Shown one piece after another: positions 8,487 to 17,402 of a DNA stretch of 48,166 nucleotides (position 1 is the first letter of the stretch; each line of letters opens with the position of its first letter). The stretch is from NCBI RefSeq assembly GCF_015207985.1, contig NZ_JADEVV010000032.1, positions 1 to 48,166 on the forward strand, given 5' to 3'. The DNA comes from Synechocystis salina LEGE 00031. Lineage in GTDB: Bacteria > Cyanobacteriota > Cyanobacteriia > Cyanobacteriales > Microcystaceae. Under the pieces are notes generated by a model. That model was not told the DNA's origin, made no database searches, and saw nothing but the letters and a program-made list of their open reading frames with translations. Made by a program: the position numbers and the translations under genes.

Positions 8487-9563
8487 CTAGCACACCATAC
8501 CCCGGCGGGTTTCTGCGTCCACTGGCTTTTGCAGAAAGATGCAGAGCATTTGCCAGACAATCACGGCAATCCACGGCATTTTTTGACAAAATTTGACCAG
8601 TTTCGGAGCTTTACCGTTGGCGATCGCCGTTAGTTTTTCGTTAGCACTGGCACAGGCTTCTAGGCGGGAGAAAAATTTAGGATTATCCGTGTCCAACACT
8701 TCTGGAAAGGCCCGGGCTGCCGTCTCGTTGGTGTTTTTAACCACATCAACGTTATATTGCCTAGCGTTTAGACCAACGGATTCATAAAAATCGCCCCGTT
8801 CAAATACCGTTAGGGTATGGGTGACAAATACTGTTAGCAAGAAAAAGCGGGCCCAAAGTCGAGATTGCCAAGTTTTCCACAGAGCTGTTTGGGAACGGAG
8901 TAAAGCTTTGAAAAAGTCTCCGTGGCGATTTTCATCCTGACACCAACATTCAAAATAATTAAACAAAGGATAAATATTGTGGTCTGGATTTTTTTCTAAA
9001 TGGCGAAACATCAAAATATAACGCCAGTAACCAATTTTTTCTGATAAATAAACCGTGTAAATTACCCACTCCGGCGGAAAGAAAGTATAGGTTCTTTTTT
9101 GAGTTAAATAACGCAAATCGAGGGAAAGTCCAAAATCTGCCATAGCTTTGTTAATAAAACCGGCATGGCGTGCCTCATCCCTAGCTAGAAGATGAAAAGC
9201 CTCTGCCAGCTTGGGACTGCGACCCTTAAGACGGCGGGACAATTCTTTAAACAGAAGAAAACCAGAAAACTCCGAGGTACAAGACCGTTCTAAAAAGTCG
9301 ATAAACGCTAAACGAGTGGCTCCGTCAATGTGGTCAAAACTACGCTTAAAATCATCATTACGGACAAAGTGGTGACGATTGTAATCAGCTCGTAATTCCT
9401 CCAACGCCGCTTCAATTTCTTCATCCTGGAGGTTCAACACCATATTGGCGACTTTATCAAAATCGGTGGTGTAGAAGCGGGGGGTGAGGAGAGTTTCCTT
9501 CACTGGAGCTTTGATGCCGGGGCGAATGGTTTCTAGCTGGGTAGGCAGGGGGGTGGATACCAT
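8487..9563 (-). CDS. Mg-protoporphyrin IX monomethyl ester oxidative cyclase, second isoform (ChlA-II/AcsF2)
   Basis: Diiron enzyme forming the fifth ring of chlorophyll to give divinyl-protochlorophyllide. The 358-residue protein carries both carboxylate-histidine motifs, RDEARHAGF (about 152-160) and QDENRHGDFF (about 210-219), and the family regions LTPRFYTTDF and FFPPEWVIYTVYLSEKIGYWRYI. Grouping with ho2 (65 bases downstream) and hemN indicates the isoform used under micro-oxic conditions, corresponding to sll1874 of PCC 6803, where the MarR-type ChlR activates the operon. The ATG at 9563 has AGG-containing sequence upstream. The family call is firm; the isoform call rests on gene context. 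Confidence 0.93.
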   Translation of the reverse strand: MVSTPLPTQLETIRPGIKAPVKETLLTPRFYTTDFDKVANMVLNLQDEEIEAALEELRADYNRHHFVRNDDFKRSFDHIDGATRLAFIDFLERSCTSEFSGFLLFKELSRRLKGRSPKLAEAFHLLARDEARHAGFINKAMADFGLSLDLRYLTQKRTYTFFPPEWVIYTVYLSEKIGYWRYILMFRHLEKNPDHNIYPLFNYFECWCQDENRHGDFFKALLRSQTALWKTWQSRLWARFFLLTVFVTHTLTVFERGDFYESVGLNARQYNVDVVKNTNETAARAFPEVLDTDNPKFFSRLEACASANEKLTAIANGKAPKLVKFCQKMPWIAVIVWQMLCIFLQKPVDAETRRGMVC

Positions 9564-10025
9564 CGGTGATGAATAGGAAAATGTTAAAGGTTAAGGTTTA
9601 AAGCCAAGGAATTTAACTGGGTTTAGGCAACTGAAAAGCCCAAGAAAAAGTTCGATGTTGCTTTTTATCCTGTCCAATCTTCCGACCCCTGACAAGACAG
9701 TTTCCATTGCTACCCCATAGTTTCCAAAGGGGAAAAAATATCGCCTGGCCTGGATTGCAAGGTTTTATAAAGAAATGCTAAGGTCTACCAATTGAACTCT
9801 CAGCAACCAATTCCGAATCTGAAAAACAAAAAACTGCCTGTGATCATTCTCACAAGCAGTGGAGAGGGATCCTATCCCCCAAATGGCTAGACTAAGGTTC
9901 TGGTTGACTTATTTAAGAAAAGTACATTTTTGTGTACTTGAATTGCTTATATACAAGCATTTTGTCAGCCGCTGTCGCTCCGAATTTAGCCTAATTGACT
10001 ATAAAACGGTAAATTAGTGGATTTT
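9564..10025. other. 462-base non-coding stretch: cyclase promoter region, terminator and small hairpins
   Basis: The part next to 9563 must hold the leftward promoter of the chlAII-ho2-hemN set. I could not identify a confident -35/-10 pair or operator. A strong leftward terminator lies at 9822-9859. Between it and the stop of the next gene (10026) are two more inverted repeats: AAGTACA-TTTTTG-TGTACTT near 9918-9937 and a TGCTT...AAGCA repeat near 9944-9960. No open frame of convincing length is present. Confidence 0.5.
9822..9859 (-). terminator. Rho-independent terminator, leftward
   Basis: Read on the minus strand, CTGCTTGTGA pairs with TCACAGGCAG across a six-base loop in an uninterrupted ten-pair stem with one G-U pair, followed at once by T6GT5. 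It lies about 170 bases beyond the stop of the 119-residue gene at 10026. It would terminate that gene with a long structured 3' region, or a separate small RNA. Confidence 0.8.
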
Positions 10026-10385
10026 TTAGCGTTTAACCTTAACTTGGCGAGCCATTTCCTTGAAACGATTCAAACTGGGGCCAGGGGCACGACGGGCTAC
10101 ATTTTGGGGAATGGGATCACCACTGGCAAACGCCACTTGGCTGGGATCAACTTTGGCCTTAGGAGCCGGAGCCACTGGGGCAGGAGTTTCCACTGGAGCC
10201 TCGGCTTTGGCAGCGGACTTTTTCTTAATGGAAGTTTTTTTCGAAGGGGTGGGGGCTGGGGTTTCCACCGGAGCTACCTCCGATTTCACGATCGCCACGT
10301 CGGCTTCTTCCACCTTGGCCGGAGCTTGATTTTCATCTAGCTGGACGTAAAATTCTTTTTTAGCGCCAAACAATTTTTTTAACAT
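10026..10385 (-). CDS. Small basic Ala/Pro/Lys-rich protein of unknown function
   Basis: The 119-residue protein starts MLKKLFGAKKEFYVQLDE and ends in a basic ARQVKVKR tail. The middle is low-complexity with the element APVETPAP twice (about 38-45 and 63-70) separated by a lysine cluster KKTSIKKKSAAK. The ends (first 20 residues and ASGDPIPQNVARRAPGP) are not low-complexity and are likely the conserved parts. No signal peptide, membrane segment or known domain is visible. It is transcribed leftward after lytR (95-base gap) and probably ends at the terminator at 9822-9859. The PCC 6803 counterpart is probably sll1873. A nucleic-acid or membrane-surface role is conceivable from charge alone, but no function is claimed. 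Confidence 0.7.
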   Translation of the reverse strand: MLKKLFGAKKEFYVQLDENQAPAKVEEADVAIVKSEVAPVETPAPTPSKKTSIKKKSAAKAEAPVETPAPVAPAPKAKVDPSQVAFASGDPIPQNVARRAPGPSLNRFKEMARQVKVKR

Positions 10386-10480
10386 TTAATGTGGTTCTCC
10401 TAATTAAGCAGGATTTTATGGTGAACTGTGCACAAACTGATTGTGACTGAATTTTAACAAAAATATGTCGCCGGAATTTC

Positions 10481-11881
10481 CTATTGCCAATCAGCGCCGA
10501 TTTGGATGGTTACGTCGGAGATTAGATAACCATTGCTATCCACTAAAACTTCCCCCAGACCAATACTATTACGCACTTGCCTGGCCCCCAAATGATCGCC
10601 TTGTTGGGCAATTACCCTGGTTGTTTGTAAGGGCTGGGAAAGGGCACTGACTACGTTGATGCGGCTGTAGCCAGCAGTTTCCAACTCTTTCACCAAAGCC
10701 TCCACTGCCTGGGGGCGATCGGTACTGTCCTGGATGGCAATGCGCACGGCATAGGGGTCGAGGGTAGTTAAATCTGGCTCCATTTCCATATCCCACAACC
10801 AAGAACTGGAGGCCATGGCGCCAAAATACTCCTCCGTCATTTCCTGGATTTTGCGCTGGTGGGGTAACCAATAACTAATGCTAGTGCGGCCGGTGCCATT
10901 AAAATCCCCTGGCAACATCAACATTTTGACGTCTTCCCTGGGAATTTGGGACGAAAAACCGGCGATCGCCACTAACTCCTCCATATTGAGGTTAGTGTCA
11001 ATGTTGGACTGCAAAATTTTGACAATGTCCGGTATCCGCAGAATAGTTTGGGGTTTGAGGGCTTGTTCTACCACCGCCCGCATAACTATTTGCTGTCTTT
11101 GAATGCGGCCAATATCCCCCAGGGCATCGTGGCGGAATCGCAACATTTGTAGAGCCTTTTCCCCGTCTAAACGCTGTTGTCCCTCCTTGAGATTGATATA
11201 CAAACGCTGACTATCATCCTGGTATTTCATGTCCCGGGGTACATATACGTCTACTCCCCCCAGGGCATCAATTAATTTTTCCACCGCCTGTACATTGACC
11301 CGGATATAACGGTCGATGGGCACATCCCCAAGTAAATCCGTCACCGTCATAGCCGCCAGGGCTGGCCCTCCCAAGGCATTGGCCTGATTGATTTTCCGAG
11401 CTCCGTTGTAGCCGGGAATTTCCACCCTGGTATCCCGGGGAATGGATAGCACCACCAGGGATTTTTCCTTCGGATCAAGGCGAATCAACACCATCGTATC
11501 GGTGAGGCCTTCCACTGAATTGACCAACGCATGGTAACCGGGGTTAGGCTGACTGGGGTCGGGCTCTTCAGAAGTTAACACCTTGGTGCCCAGCACCAAC
11601 ACATTAATGGGGCGACTAAGTTGGGGAATATTGAGATTTTTGTAGGAAACTGCCTTTTTCTGACCAAATACCGCCGCCTGCTCTGGCGTAAGTCTGCTCT
11701 GACCCAAAGGAGTTGAATACATGGCCAACAAAGAACCCGCCCCTGCTGACACCAAGGCGATCGCCGTTAAAGCGAAACCCGTTAATAACCATTTACCGCC
11801 CTGGAATCTACCTTTGCGGGGGGATTTTTTGCCATTATGGCTACCAGACCCCCTTTTATTAGAATTTTTAGCAGTCACCAT
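10481..11881 (-). CDS. LytR-CpsA-Psr (LCP) family cell-wall glycopolymer ligase
   Basis: LCP enzymes transfer lipid-linked glycopolymers to peptidoglycan on the outer face of the cytoplasmic membrane. The 466-residue protein has a basic cytoplasmic head (1-31), one transmembrane anchor (about 32-54) and the LCP domain (about 90-340) with DTMVLIRLDP, VVLSIPRDTRVEIPG, KINQANALGG, GGVDVYVP and LRFRHDALGDIGRIQRQQ. The conserved Asp and Arg residues that bind the pyrophosphate are all there. A LytR_C-like domain follows at about 370-460 (VRIAIQDST and the terminal VLVDSNGYLISDVTIQIG). It is probably sll1872 of PCC 6803, which was annotated as a transcriptional regulator under the older view of LytR. 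Confidence 0.88.
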   Translation of the reverse strand: MVTAKNSNKRGSGSHNGKKSPRKGRFQGGKWLLTGFALTAIALVSAGAGSLLAMYSTPLGQSRLTPEQAAVFGQKKAVSYKNLNIPQLSRPINVLVLGTKVLTSEEPDPSQPNPGYHALVNSVEGLTDTMVLIRLDPKEKSLVVLSIPRDTRVEIPGYNGARKINQANALGGPALAAMTVTDLLGDVPIDRYIRVNVQAVEKLIDALGGVDVYVPRDMKYQDDSQRLYINLKEGQQRLDGEKALQMLRFRHDALGDIGRIQRQQIVMRAVVEQALKPQTILRIPDIVKILQSNIDTNLNMEELVAIAGFSSQIPREDVKMLMLPGDFNGTGRTSISYWLPHQRKIQEMTEEYFGAMASSSWLWDMEMEPDLTTLDPYAVRIAIQDSTDRPQAVEALVKELETAGYSRINVVSALSQPLQTTRVIAQQGDHLGARQVRNSIGLGEVLVDSNGYLISDVTIQIGADWQ

Positions 11882-12076
11882 TTTGACCCCGAACTAACCA
11901 TTAATATTTTTCTCCAGCTGGCATAAAGTCCTTTGGTGCTCTGGGCAGATCCCAAGGTAATAAGGTAATTGGATTGGATACTAGCAAACCGACCGTAACA
12001 TTGGCAAGGAAAATTTCCTCTCCCTATCACCATAGTCATGAACAAATTTTAAACGTGATCAAAAAAATGATGAAAA

Positions 12077-14101
12077 TCAATCATTTTGGACAGAATTTAA
12101 CTGGACATGTTTGGGTAATTTGATAGTAAAAGTAGAACCAACTCCCATTTCACTAGTTAAATAAATATCTCCCCCCATCATCTGACAAAATTTACGGGTA
12201 ATAGCCAAACCTAGGCCAGTGCCACCATATTTACGGGTAGTCGAAGAATCTGCCTGGGTGAAGGGCTGAAACAATTTCGACATTTGTTCTTCAGTCATGC
12301 CAATTCCCGTATCTTTGACTTGAAAAGAAAGCCAATCCTTTTCGTCTACTTTAAATTCTTTGACTGTGAAGCTGATAACCCCTTCTTTGGTGAATTTGCT
12401 GGCATTACTGAGCAGGTTTAACACCCCTTGGCGTACTTTTACCAAATCTCCATACATTTCTGCCGATTCCAGAGAAATTTCCACTTCTAATTTATTGTTA
12501 TTGTTTTTGATCAAAGGATTAATAGTATCAAGAATACCTGCGATTAGTTCATTGAGATTAAAAGTTTCCAGATAGAGGTCCATTTTTCCTGCTTCAATCT
12601 TGGAGATGTCTAGCAAATCATTGATTAAAGTCAACAAAGCCTTCCCGGAACGCAAAATTTTGTCTAAATCCGGAACCAATTCCTCTGATTCTAAATCTTC
12701 AGCTTCCTCAATTAACATTTCACTATAACCAATGATCGCGTTCAGGGGGGTCCTCAATTCATGGCTCATATTAGCGAGAAAAATACTTTTCGTGGCATTG
12801 GCAGCCTCGGCTTCGGAACTGGCCAATTCCAAAGCTTTAACCGTATTTTCTAATTCTTCAGTTCTTTGTTGAACTTTTTCTTCTAAACAAGAATTAGCCA
12901 CCGCTAACTGTTTTTGGGTTAACTCCAATTCTTGATTTTTTTTCTGTAAACTAAAATAGGATTCTCGCAACTCATTAGTCATCATATTAAAGGACTTGGC
13001 TAGAATGCCCAATTCATCTTCTCCCAACACCGGGGCCCTAGCTCCCCGATCGCCAGAAGATATATCGGTGGCAGCTTTGGTAATTAGCAAAATTGGTCTG
13101 GTTATTTTGATAGATAGTAGATAAACCGCAATTAAAAGTAAAGCCGTGCTCACCAATCCCACCAAAACTAACATGCGGGTAAATCTTCGAGCCGACTCTA
13201 ATGCTTCTACTTCACTAATTTCAGTAATTAAAGCTAAATTATATTTATCTATCCACTGGTATACTCCCAACACGGGCGTGCCGGCGTAATTAACATAGGT
13301 GCCTTGACCACTATTGCCGGCCATCACCGAATTTATTCCTAGGGTATTAAAATTTGGCTTGGGGGCATTGGCAGTCGAATTTTTATTTTCATCTGCCGCA
13401 ATAAACGAAACTTGATTATTTATTTCTCCAACCAAAAATGTTTCTCCCGTATCTCCTAATCCCGTGCGCTTACGAATTAAGTCATCAACGGCATTCAAAT
13501 TTATATCTATACTCAAATATCCAATTCTTTCCTTTGTTAGATCATGCTTTATGCTAGTAGCAAAAGTCATACTGGGACGATTATAAACTTTAGAAAAATA
13601 GAAATTTGGTACAGTTTTAAAATCAGAATTAATATTGGCAAAATAAGTGGTCTGATTTCCAATACCTTTGTAGACACCGATTTCAGCTAAGTCAGTAGAG
13701 GCCACTACAATACCACCAGTGTTGAGAATGTTAATAGTTTCAACATGGGGAAGAAAAAGATTAATTTCTTGCAACTCGTCAATTAAAATTTGCTGGGCGG
13801 CTTTATAGTCAGAACCGTCGTTGGTTATATTTTTAAGCATTTCAATTCCCATTTGAATGCTATTGATTTCGCTCAGCAGAAAGAGTATATCTTTCTGACT
13901 TTCCATCCATTGCTCTAGTTGATATTCCTTCAGATTATTGGAAATAGTTAAACGTTGGAATGTTTGATTCTCTATGCCCTTAACTGCCCTATAGTTAGCA
14001 ACTAAAAAAATTGATGCCACTACCACGCTGGAAAGACAAAAATAGGAAAGAACGAACTTCAGCAACAGACTTCTTCGCACTGACTTGATAATTGAGACCA
14101 T
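12077..14101 (-). CDS. Membrane sensor histidine kinase (Cache sensor, HAMP, HisKA, HATPase)
   Basis: The 674-residue protein has a transmembrane helix at about 13-36, an extracytoplasmic dCache-like sensor (about 37-308, with the ligand-domain feature [16 protein letters not shown]), a second helix (about 309-332), HAMP (about 333-385) and a coiled coil (385-440). HisKA follows with the phospho-acceptor H447 in [19 protein letters not shown]. The HATPase domain has the N-box [14 protein letters not shown], and [18 protein letters not shown]. There is no attached receiver. It is probably sll1871 (Hik6) of PCC 6803. It diverges from a stand-alone receiver gene 190 bases away, which is a likely phosphorylation partner. 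The signal is unknown; dCache sensors often bind small amino- or carboxylate ligands. Confidence 0.93.
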   Translation of the reverse strand: MVSIIKSVRRSLLLKFVLSYFCLSSVVVASIFLVANYRAVKGIENQTFQRLTISNNLKEYQLEQWMESQKDILFLLSEINSIQMGIEMLKNITNDGSDYKAAQQILIDELQEINLFLPHVETINILNTGGIVVASTDLAEIGVYKGIGNQTTYFANINSDFKTVPNFYFSKVYNRPSMTFATSIKHDLTKERIGYLSIDINLNAVDDLIRKRTGLGDTGETFLVGEINNQVSFIAADENKNSTANAPKPNFNTLGINSVMAGNSGQGTYVNYAGTPVLGVYQWIDKYNLALITEISEVEALESARRFTRMLVLVGLVSTALLLIAVYLLSIKITRPILLITKAATDISSGDRGARAPVLGEDELGILAKSFNMMTNELRESYFSLQKKNQELELTQKQLAVANSCLEEKVQQRTEELENTVKALELASSEAEAANATKSIFLANMSHELRTPLNAIIGYSEMLIEEAEDLESEELVPDLDKILRSGKALLTLINDLLDISKIEAGKMDLYLETFNLNELIAGILDTINPLIKNNNNKLEVEISLESAEMYGDLVKVRQGVLNLLSNASKFTKEGVISFTVKEFKVDEKDWLSFQVKDTGIGMTEEQMSKLFQPFTQADSSTTRKYGGTGLGLAITRKFCQMMGGDIYLTSEMGVGSTFTIKLPKHVQLNSVQND

Positions 14102-14291
14102 GGTTAAAAATCACTAATATACAATTATTGAAGATTTTGATGGAAATAACACCAAGCTGTCACCCGAAGATTGAATTAGTGAGGGAACATTTTTTGTTTA
14201 GATAAACTTTGTGGCAAAGATTAACAATTTAGTTGGGGATAAAACAGGACAGCTATTGCTATAATTCTAACAACTGTTCAGTATTGAATCT

Positions 14292-14654
14292 ATGACTAAG
14301 ATTCTCCTGGTTGAAGACAATGAAATGAATCGTGACATGCTATCCCGTCGTTTGGGGCGCAAGGGATATGAAGTAGTAATGGCTGTTGACGGTGAACAGG
14401 CAGTGACCATGGCTATCTCAGAGTCTCCCCAACTTATCCTCATGGACATGAGTTTGCCGGTCATGGATGGCTGGACTGCTACTAAGCAAATTAAAAGTCA
14501 TCCTGATGGGGCTCACATTCCCATCATTGCCCTAACCGCCCATGCCATGGCTAGTGATCGAGAGAGGGCGATCGCCGCCGGCTGTGACGACTATGATACC
14601 AAGCCGATTGAGATCAATCGCCTATTGCAAAAAATAGAGGCATTAATTAATTAA
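14292..14654 (+). CDS. Stand-alone CheY-like response regulator receiver
   Basis: The 120-residue protein is a receiver only: acidic pair E8-D9 in LLVEDNEMN, phospho-acceptor D52 in LILMDMSLPVMDGW, T82 in IIALTAHAM and K104 in YDTKPIE. With no output domain it must act by protein contact or as a relay to a histidine phosphotransfer domain. It is divergent from the histidine kinase gene and followed 262 bases later by a hybrid protein with an H-box, so a kinase - receiver - H-domain relay is plausible. It is probably slr1982 of PCC 6803. The stop codon lies inside a TTAA tetranucleotide run (about 14642-14658). Confidence 0.92.
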   Translation: MTKILLVEDNEMNRDMLSRRLGRKGYEVVMAVDGEQAVTMAISESPQLILMDMSLPVMDGWTATKQIKSHPDGAHIPIIALTAHAMASDRERAIAAGCDDYDTKPIEINRLLQKIEALIN

Positions 14655-14916
14655 TTAAAATATTGTTGGCTTTTATCTTTCTGGTTGAGCCATTTATCAA
14701 TAGTTTTTACAGAAAAATTTATTATTAGGAGCTGAGGTAATTCAAAAGAGATTATAGCTTAACTTAACAATAATTAAGTCAAATTTAATTAATTTTTGTT
14801 AAAAAGCTCAGGTACAATATTTAAGGGTTTCGATAAATTTTGATAATTGCTTAATCATTGGCAAAAACTAAAATAGTCTGTAAAACTAGCTTGATTAACC
14901 ATAATTTCTTTGGTAG

Positions 14917-16725
14917 ATGATGAATCATTCAGTTAAGTCAGTTGATATAGAAAGCGCTACTGCTTTCATTCGTCATGAACTCAGAACTCCCATTAATGCA
15001 ATTGTTGGCTACGGAGAAATGGTTCAAGAAGAGCTCACGGATGCCAACTCCCTCCTAGCAGAAGAATTAGATGCATTACTAGTAGAGGCACAAAAATTAC
15101 TTGAAGCTATCAACTTATTTGTTAAGCATTCTGACGGAGAAGAGAAGTCGGATTTTCATAAGCTTTTTTCCACTATTCCCCATAGCACTAATTCTTCTAT
15201 TACTAAAATTATTCTTTCCTGTAATAATTTACTCAAAGCAGAGGAATGTGTTAATCAACTTGGCCTTACTGAAGACATTAAAAAAATAGAATTAGCGGCC
15301 TTGCGCTTACAGGGATTAGTGAATAATATTGAATCGATTTTCACTAATTTTTTAGAGTCATTAAATCCTGTTCACGAAGCCGATTTATCTCCTCAATTAA
15401 CTTCTGCATCTTCCTCAACTACCAACGAAATGATTTTGGGTAGCATCAAAACTAATAGTATTGAGGGAAGGGAACTGCTAACGGGAAAAATTTTAGTGGT
15501 GGATGATAGTCCTAGCAATTTAGATTTATTTTTTCAGCACTTAACCCGTAAAGGTCATACAGTTACCACTTGTTTAAGTGCGAAGGAAGCATTGAACCTC
15601 CTCGAAAGTCAGAGTTATGATCTAATCTTGCTGGATCTGCTAATGCCGGAGACTAATGGAGACCAGTTTTTAGAATATTTAAAAACCAGTGTAGAGTTTC
15701 AGCATATTCCGGTCATTATTGTTTCAGCTTTAGATGAATTTCAAAGTATTATTCGTTGCATTGAAATGGGAGCAGAGGACTTTTTGCCCAAGCCATTTGA
15801 TCCAGTGTTGCTCAAAGCCCGCATTGGTTCTTCCTTAGAAAAAAAGCGTTTACGGGATCAAGAAAAATTATACACCCAACAGGTGGAAGCCCTTTCAAAA
15901 ATAATGGCCAAGGAGCTAGAGAAAGGTAGGCAAATGCAAAAGAATTTTTTGCCAGCCCATTTATTAACTAGGAAAGGATGGGAATTTACCGCTTACTTTA
16001 GTCCTGCTCAACAACTGGCTGGGGATTTTTATGATTTGTTCGAACTTCCAGGCGATCGCCTGGGGGTGGTAGTGGCAGACGTTTGCGACAAAGGGGTAGG
16101 AGCGGCATTATTTATGGGACTATTTCGCAGTTTAATTCGTATTTTTTCGGGGCAAGCGGCCCTGGATGGTTTAATCAATCCTTCTTTTAATTTACCTGGC
16201 GGCCAAGATCTAAAAATCAACCTAAACGATTTGCTGGATGGCGTTAATTTTGAACCATTGGAGTCTATTAAATTAATCAATAATTACGTCGCTTTTAACC
16301 ACAGCGAAGCTAGTATGTTTGCGACAATTTTCTTTGGTATTCTAGAGCCTAGCACAGGAAAATTATCTTATATTAATGGTGGTCACGAACCAGTTTTTAT
16401 TGTTGACGCTAACCATCAATTAAAAGCCAAATTAACTTCTACTGGGCCAGCAGTGGGGATGTTGCCGGATTTGGAATTTAAGACGGGGGCAGTAATTTTA
16501 GAACCGGGGGATTTATTGTTGTCCTATACCGATGGTGTAACGGAAGCTAAATCACCTGCAGGCAATTTCTTTGGCAAGGAAAAACTATTAGAAGCCCTAG
16601 GTAGTCAGTTTAATTCCGTTGACCAGTTAATGCTTAATATCAAAAATTCCCTGGGCGAGCATATGGGGGAAGCGGAACAGTTTGATGACATTACTTTACT
16701 GGCGGTTAAATTTCAAGCAAGCTAA
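14917..16725 (+). CDS. H-box / receiver / PPM (SpoIIE-RsbU type) phosphatase signalling protein
   Basis: The 602-residue soluble protein has three parts. Residues 15-150 begin with a HisKA-type H-box, FIRHELRTPINAIVGYGEM (H20), but no HATPase domain follows, so it should be a phosphotransfer substrate rather than a kinase. Residues 191-305 are a receiver (ILVVDDSPSN, phospho-acceptor D240 in LILLDLLMP, K292 in LPKPFDP). A coiled linker (305-345) leads to a PPM Ser/Thr phosphatase of the RsbU/SpoIIE class (about 350-600) with metal ligands in QQLAGDFYD (D370), VVADVCDKGVGAA (D388), LLSYTDGVTEA and FDDITLLAVKF. The output is probably dephosphorylation of an anti-sigma-antagonist-like protein. 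It is probably slr1983 of PCC 6803. Its stop overlaps the convergent ABC gene stop. Confidence 0.9.
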   Translation: MMNHSVKSVDIESATAFIRHELRTPINAIVGYGEMVQEELTDANSLLAEELDALLVEAQKLLEAINLFVKHSDGEEKSDFHKLFSTIPHSTNSSITKIILSCNNLLKAEECVNQLGLTEDIKKIELAALRLQGLVNNIESIFTNFLESLNPVHEADLSPQLTSASSSTTNEMILGSIKTNSIEGRELLTGKILVVDDSPSNLDLFFQHLTRKGHTVTTCLSAKEALNLLESQSYDLILLDLLMPETNGDQFLEYLKTSVEFQHIPVIIVSALDEFQSIIRCIEMGAEDFLPKPFDPVLLKARIGSSLEKKRLRDQEKLYTQQVEALSKIMAKELEKGRQMQKNFLPAHLLTRKGWEFTAYFSPAQQLAGDFYDLFELPGDRLGVVVADVCDKGVGAALFMGLFRSLIRIFSGQAALDGLINPSFNLPGGQDLKINLNDLLDGVNFEPLESIKLINNYVAFNHSEASMFATIFFGILEPSTGKLSYINGGHEPVFIVDANHQLKAKLTSTGPAVGMLPDLEFKTGAVILEPGDLLLSYTDGVTEAKSPAGNFFGKEKLLEALGSQFNSVDQLMLNIKNSLGEHMGEAEQFDDITLLAVKFQAS

Positions 16726-17402
16726 TTTTTTTTGAGAGTCATTTCCTGTTCCAATTGTCCTTGGTTAAGGGTAAAAATACGTTGACAAAAACTTTCTAAA
16801 TATTCCGGTGTGTGGTTAACCATAACCATGGTGGTACCATTCTCTTGGTTTATTAATTTTAGCTGGGTCAAAACCCTTTGAGCTAGGGCCGGATCAAGGG
16901 CCGAAGTAGGTTCATCCAACAGAAGAATCCGGGGACTTAACATGGTGGCTCGCACCAGGGTAACCAATTGCCTTTGCCCCACAGAAAGCTGTAACTCGTT
17001 GCGGTCTAGCCAATCACTGGGAACTTCCCAAATATCACAGGCTCGAATCCGTCGCCGTTGACATTCTGTTTTGCTGACTTTCTGTAATTCTAGGGGATAA
17101 ATTAAGCTTTCTTCCACTGTCATACCTAAAAGTTTTGGCTCCTGGGGCACTAAAACTATTTCTTGACGCAGTTGCTGAATTGGGTATTTATTTAAAGCTT
17201 TTTCATTATAAAAGATAGTACCTTGACTTATTTCCTGAAGTCGATTTAATAGCCGTAGCAATGTAGTTTTACCTGCCCCCGATCGCCCTTGCAGACCAAT
17301 AATTTGTCCATGGTCAATGTGGAGAGAAATATTATTAAGTAAAACGGTGGAGCCGGTTAAGTCCGTGGTACTAACCCCGATTAGTCTAATTAAAGAAGTC
17401 AT
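16722..17402 (-). CDS. ABC transporter ATP-binding protein (FetA/YbbL-like)
   Basis: The 226-residue ATPase contains Walker A GRSGAGKTT (about 38-46), Q-loop VPQEPKLLGM, a variant signature LSVGQRQLVTLVRA, Walker B ILLLDEP with TSALD, and the switch His in MVMVNHTPEY. The order and short length resemble E. coli FetA (YbbL) and plant STAR1, which work with a FetB-type permease. No permease is encoded beside it. Its ATG overlaps the stop of the Rieske gene by four bases (ATGA), a sign of coupled translation. Its stop codon overlaps the convergent phosphatase stop (16722-16725). It is probably sll1870 of PCC 6803. The substrate is unknown. Confidence 0.85.
   Translation of the reverse strand: MTSLIRLIGVSTTDLTGSTVLLNNISLHIDHGQIIGLQGRSGAGKTTLLRLLNRLQEISQGTIFYNEKALNKYPIQQLRQEIVLVPQEPKLLGMTVEESLIYPLELQKVSKTECQRRRIRACDIWEVPSDWLDRNELQLSVGQRQLVTLVRATMLSPRILLLDEPTSALDPALAQRVLTQLKLINQENGTTMVMVNHTPEYLESFCQRIFTLNQGQLEQEMTLKKN

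Noticed and set aside
9740-9830. tRNA-like D-arm (GAGTTCAATTGGTAGACC on the minus strand)
   Set aside because: Only the D-arm resembles a tRNA. There is no anticodon stem, no GGTTCGA T-loop and no matching acceptor stem, so it is coincidence or a very decayed remnant.
10017-10340. Two overlapping plus-strand ORFs rich in Gly/Ser/Ala
   Set aside because: They mirror the low-complexity Ala/Pro/Lys-rich protein on the minus strand. The minus-strand frame has non-repetitive ends and a terminator.
14642-14660. TTAA tetranucleotide run around the receiver stop codon
   Set aside because: About four units only, in an AT-rich spacer. There is no sign of a variable-number repeat or regulatory role.
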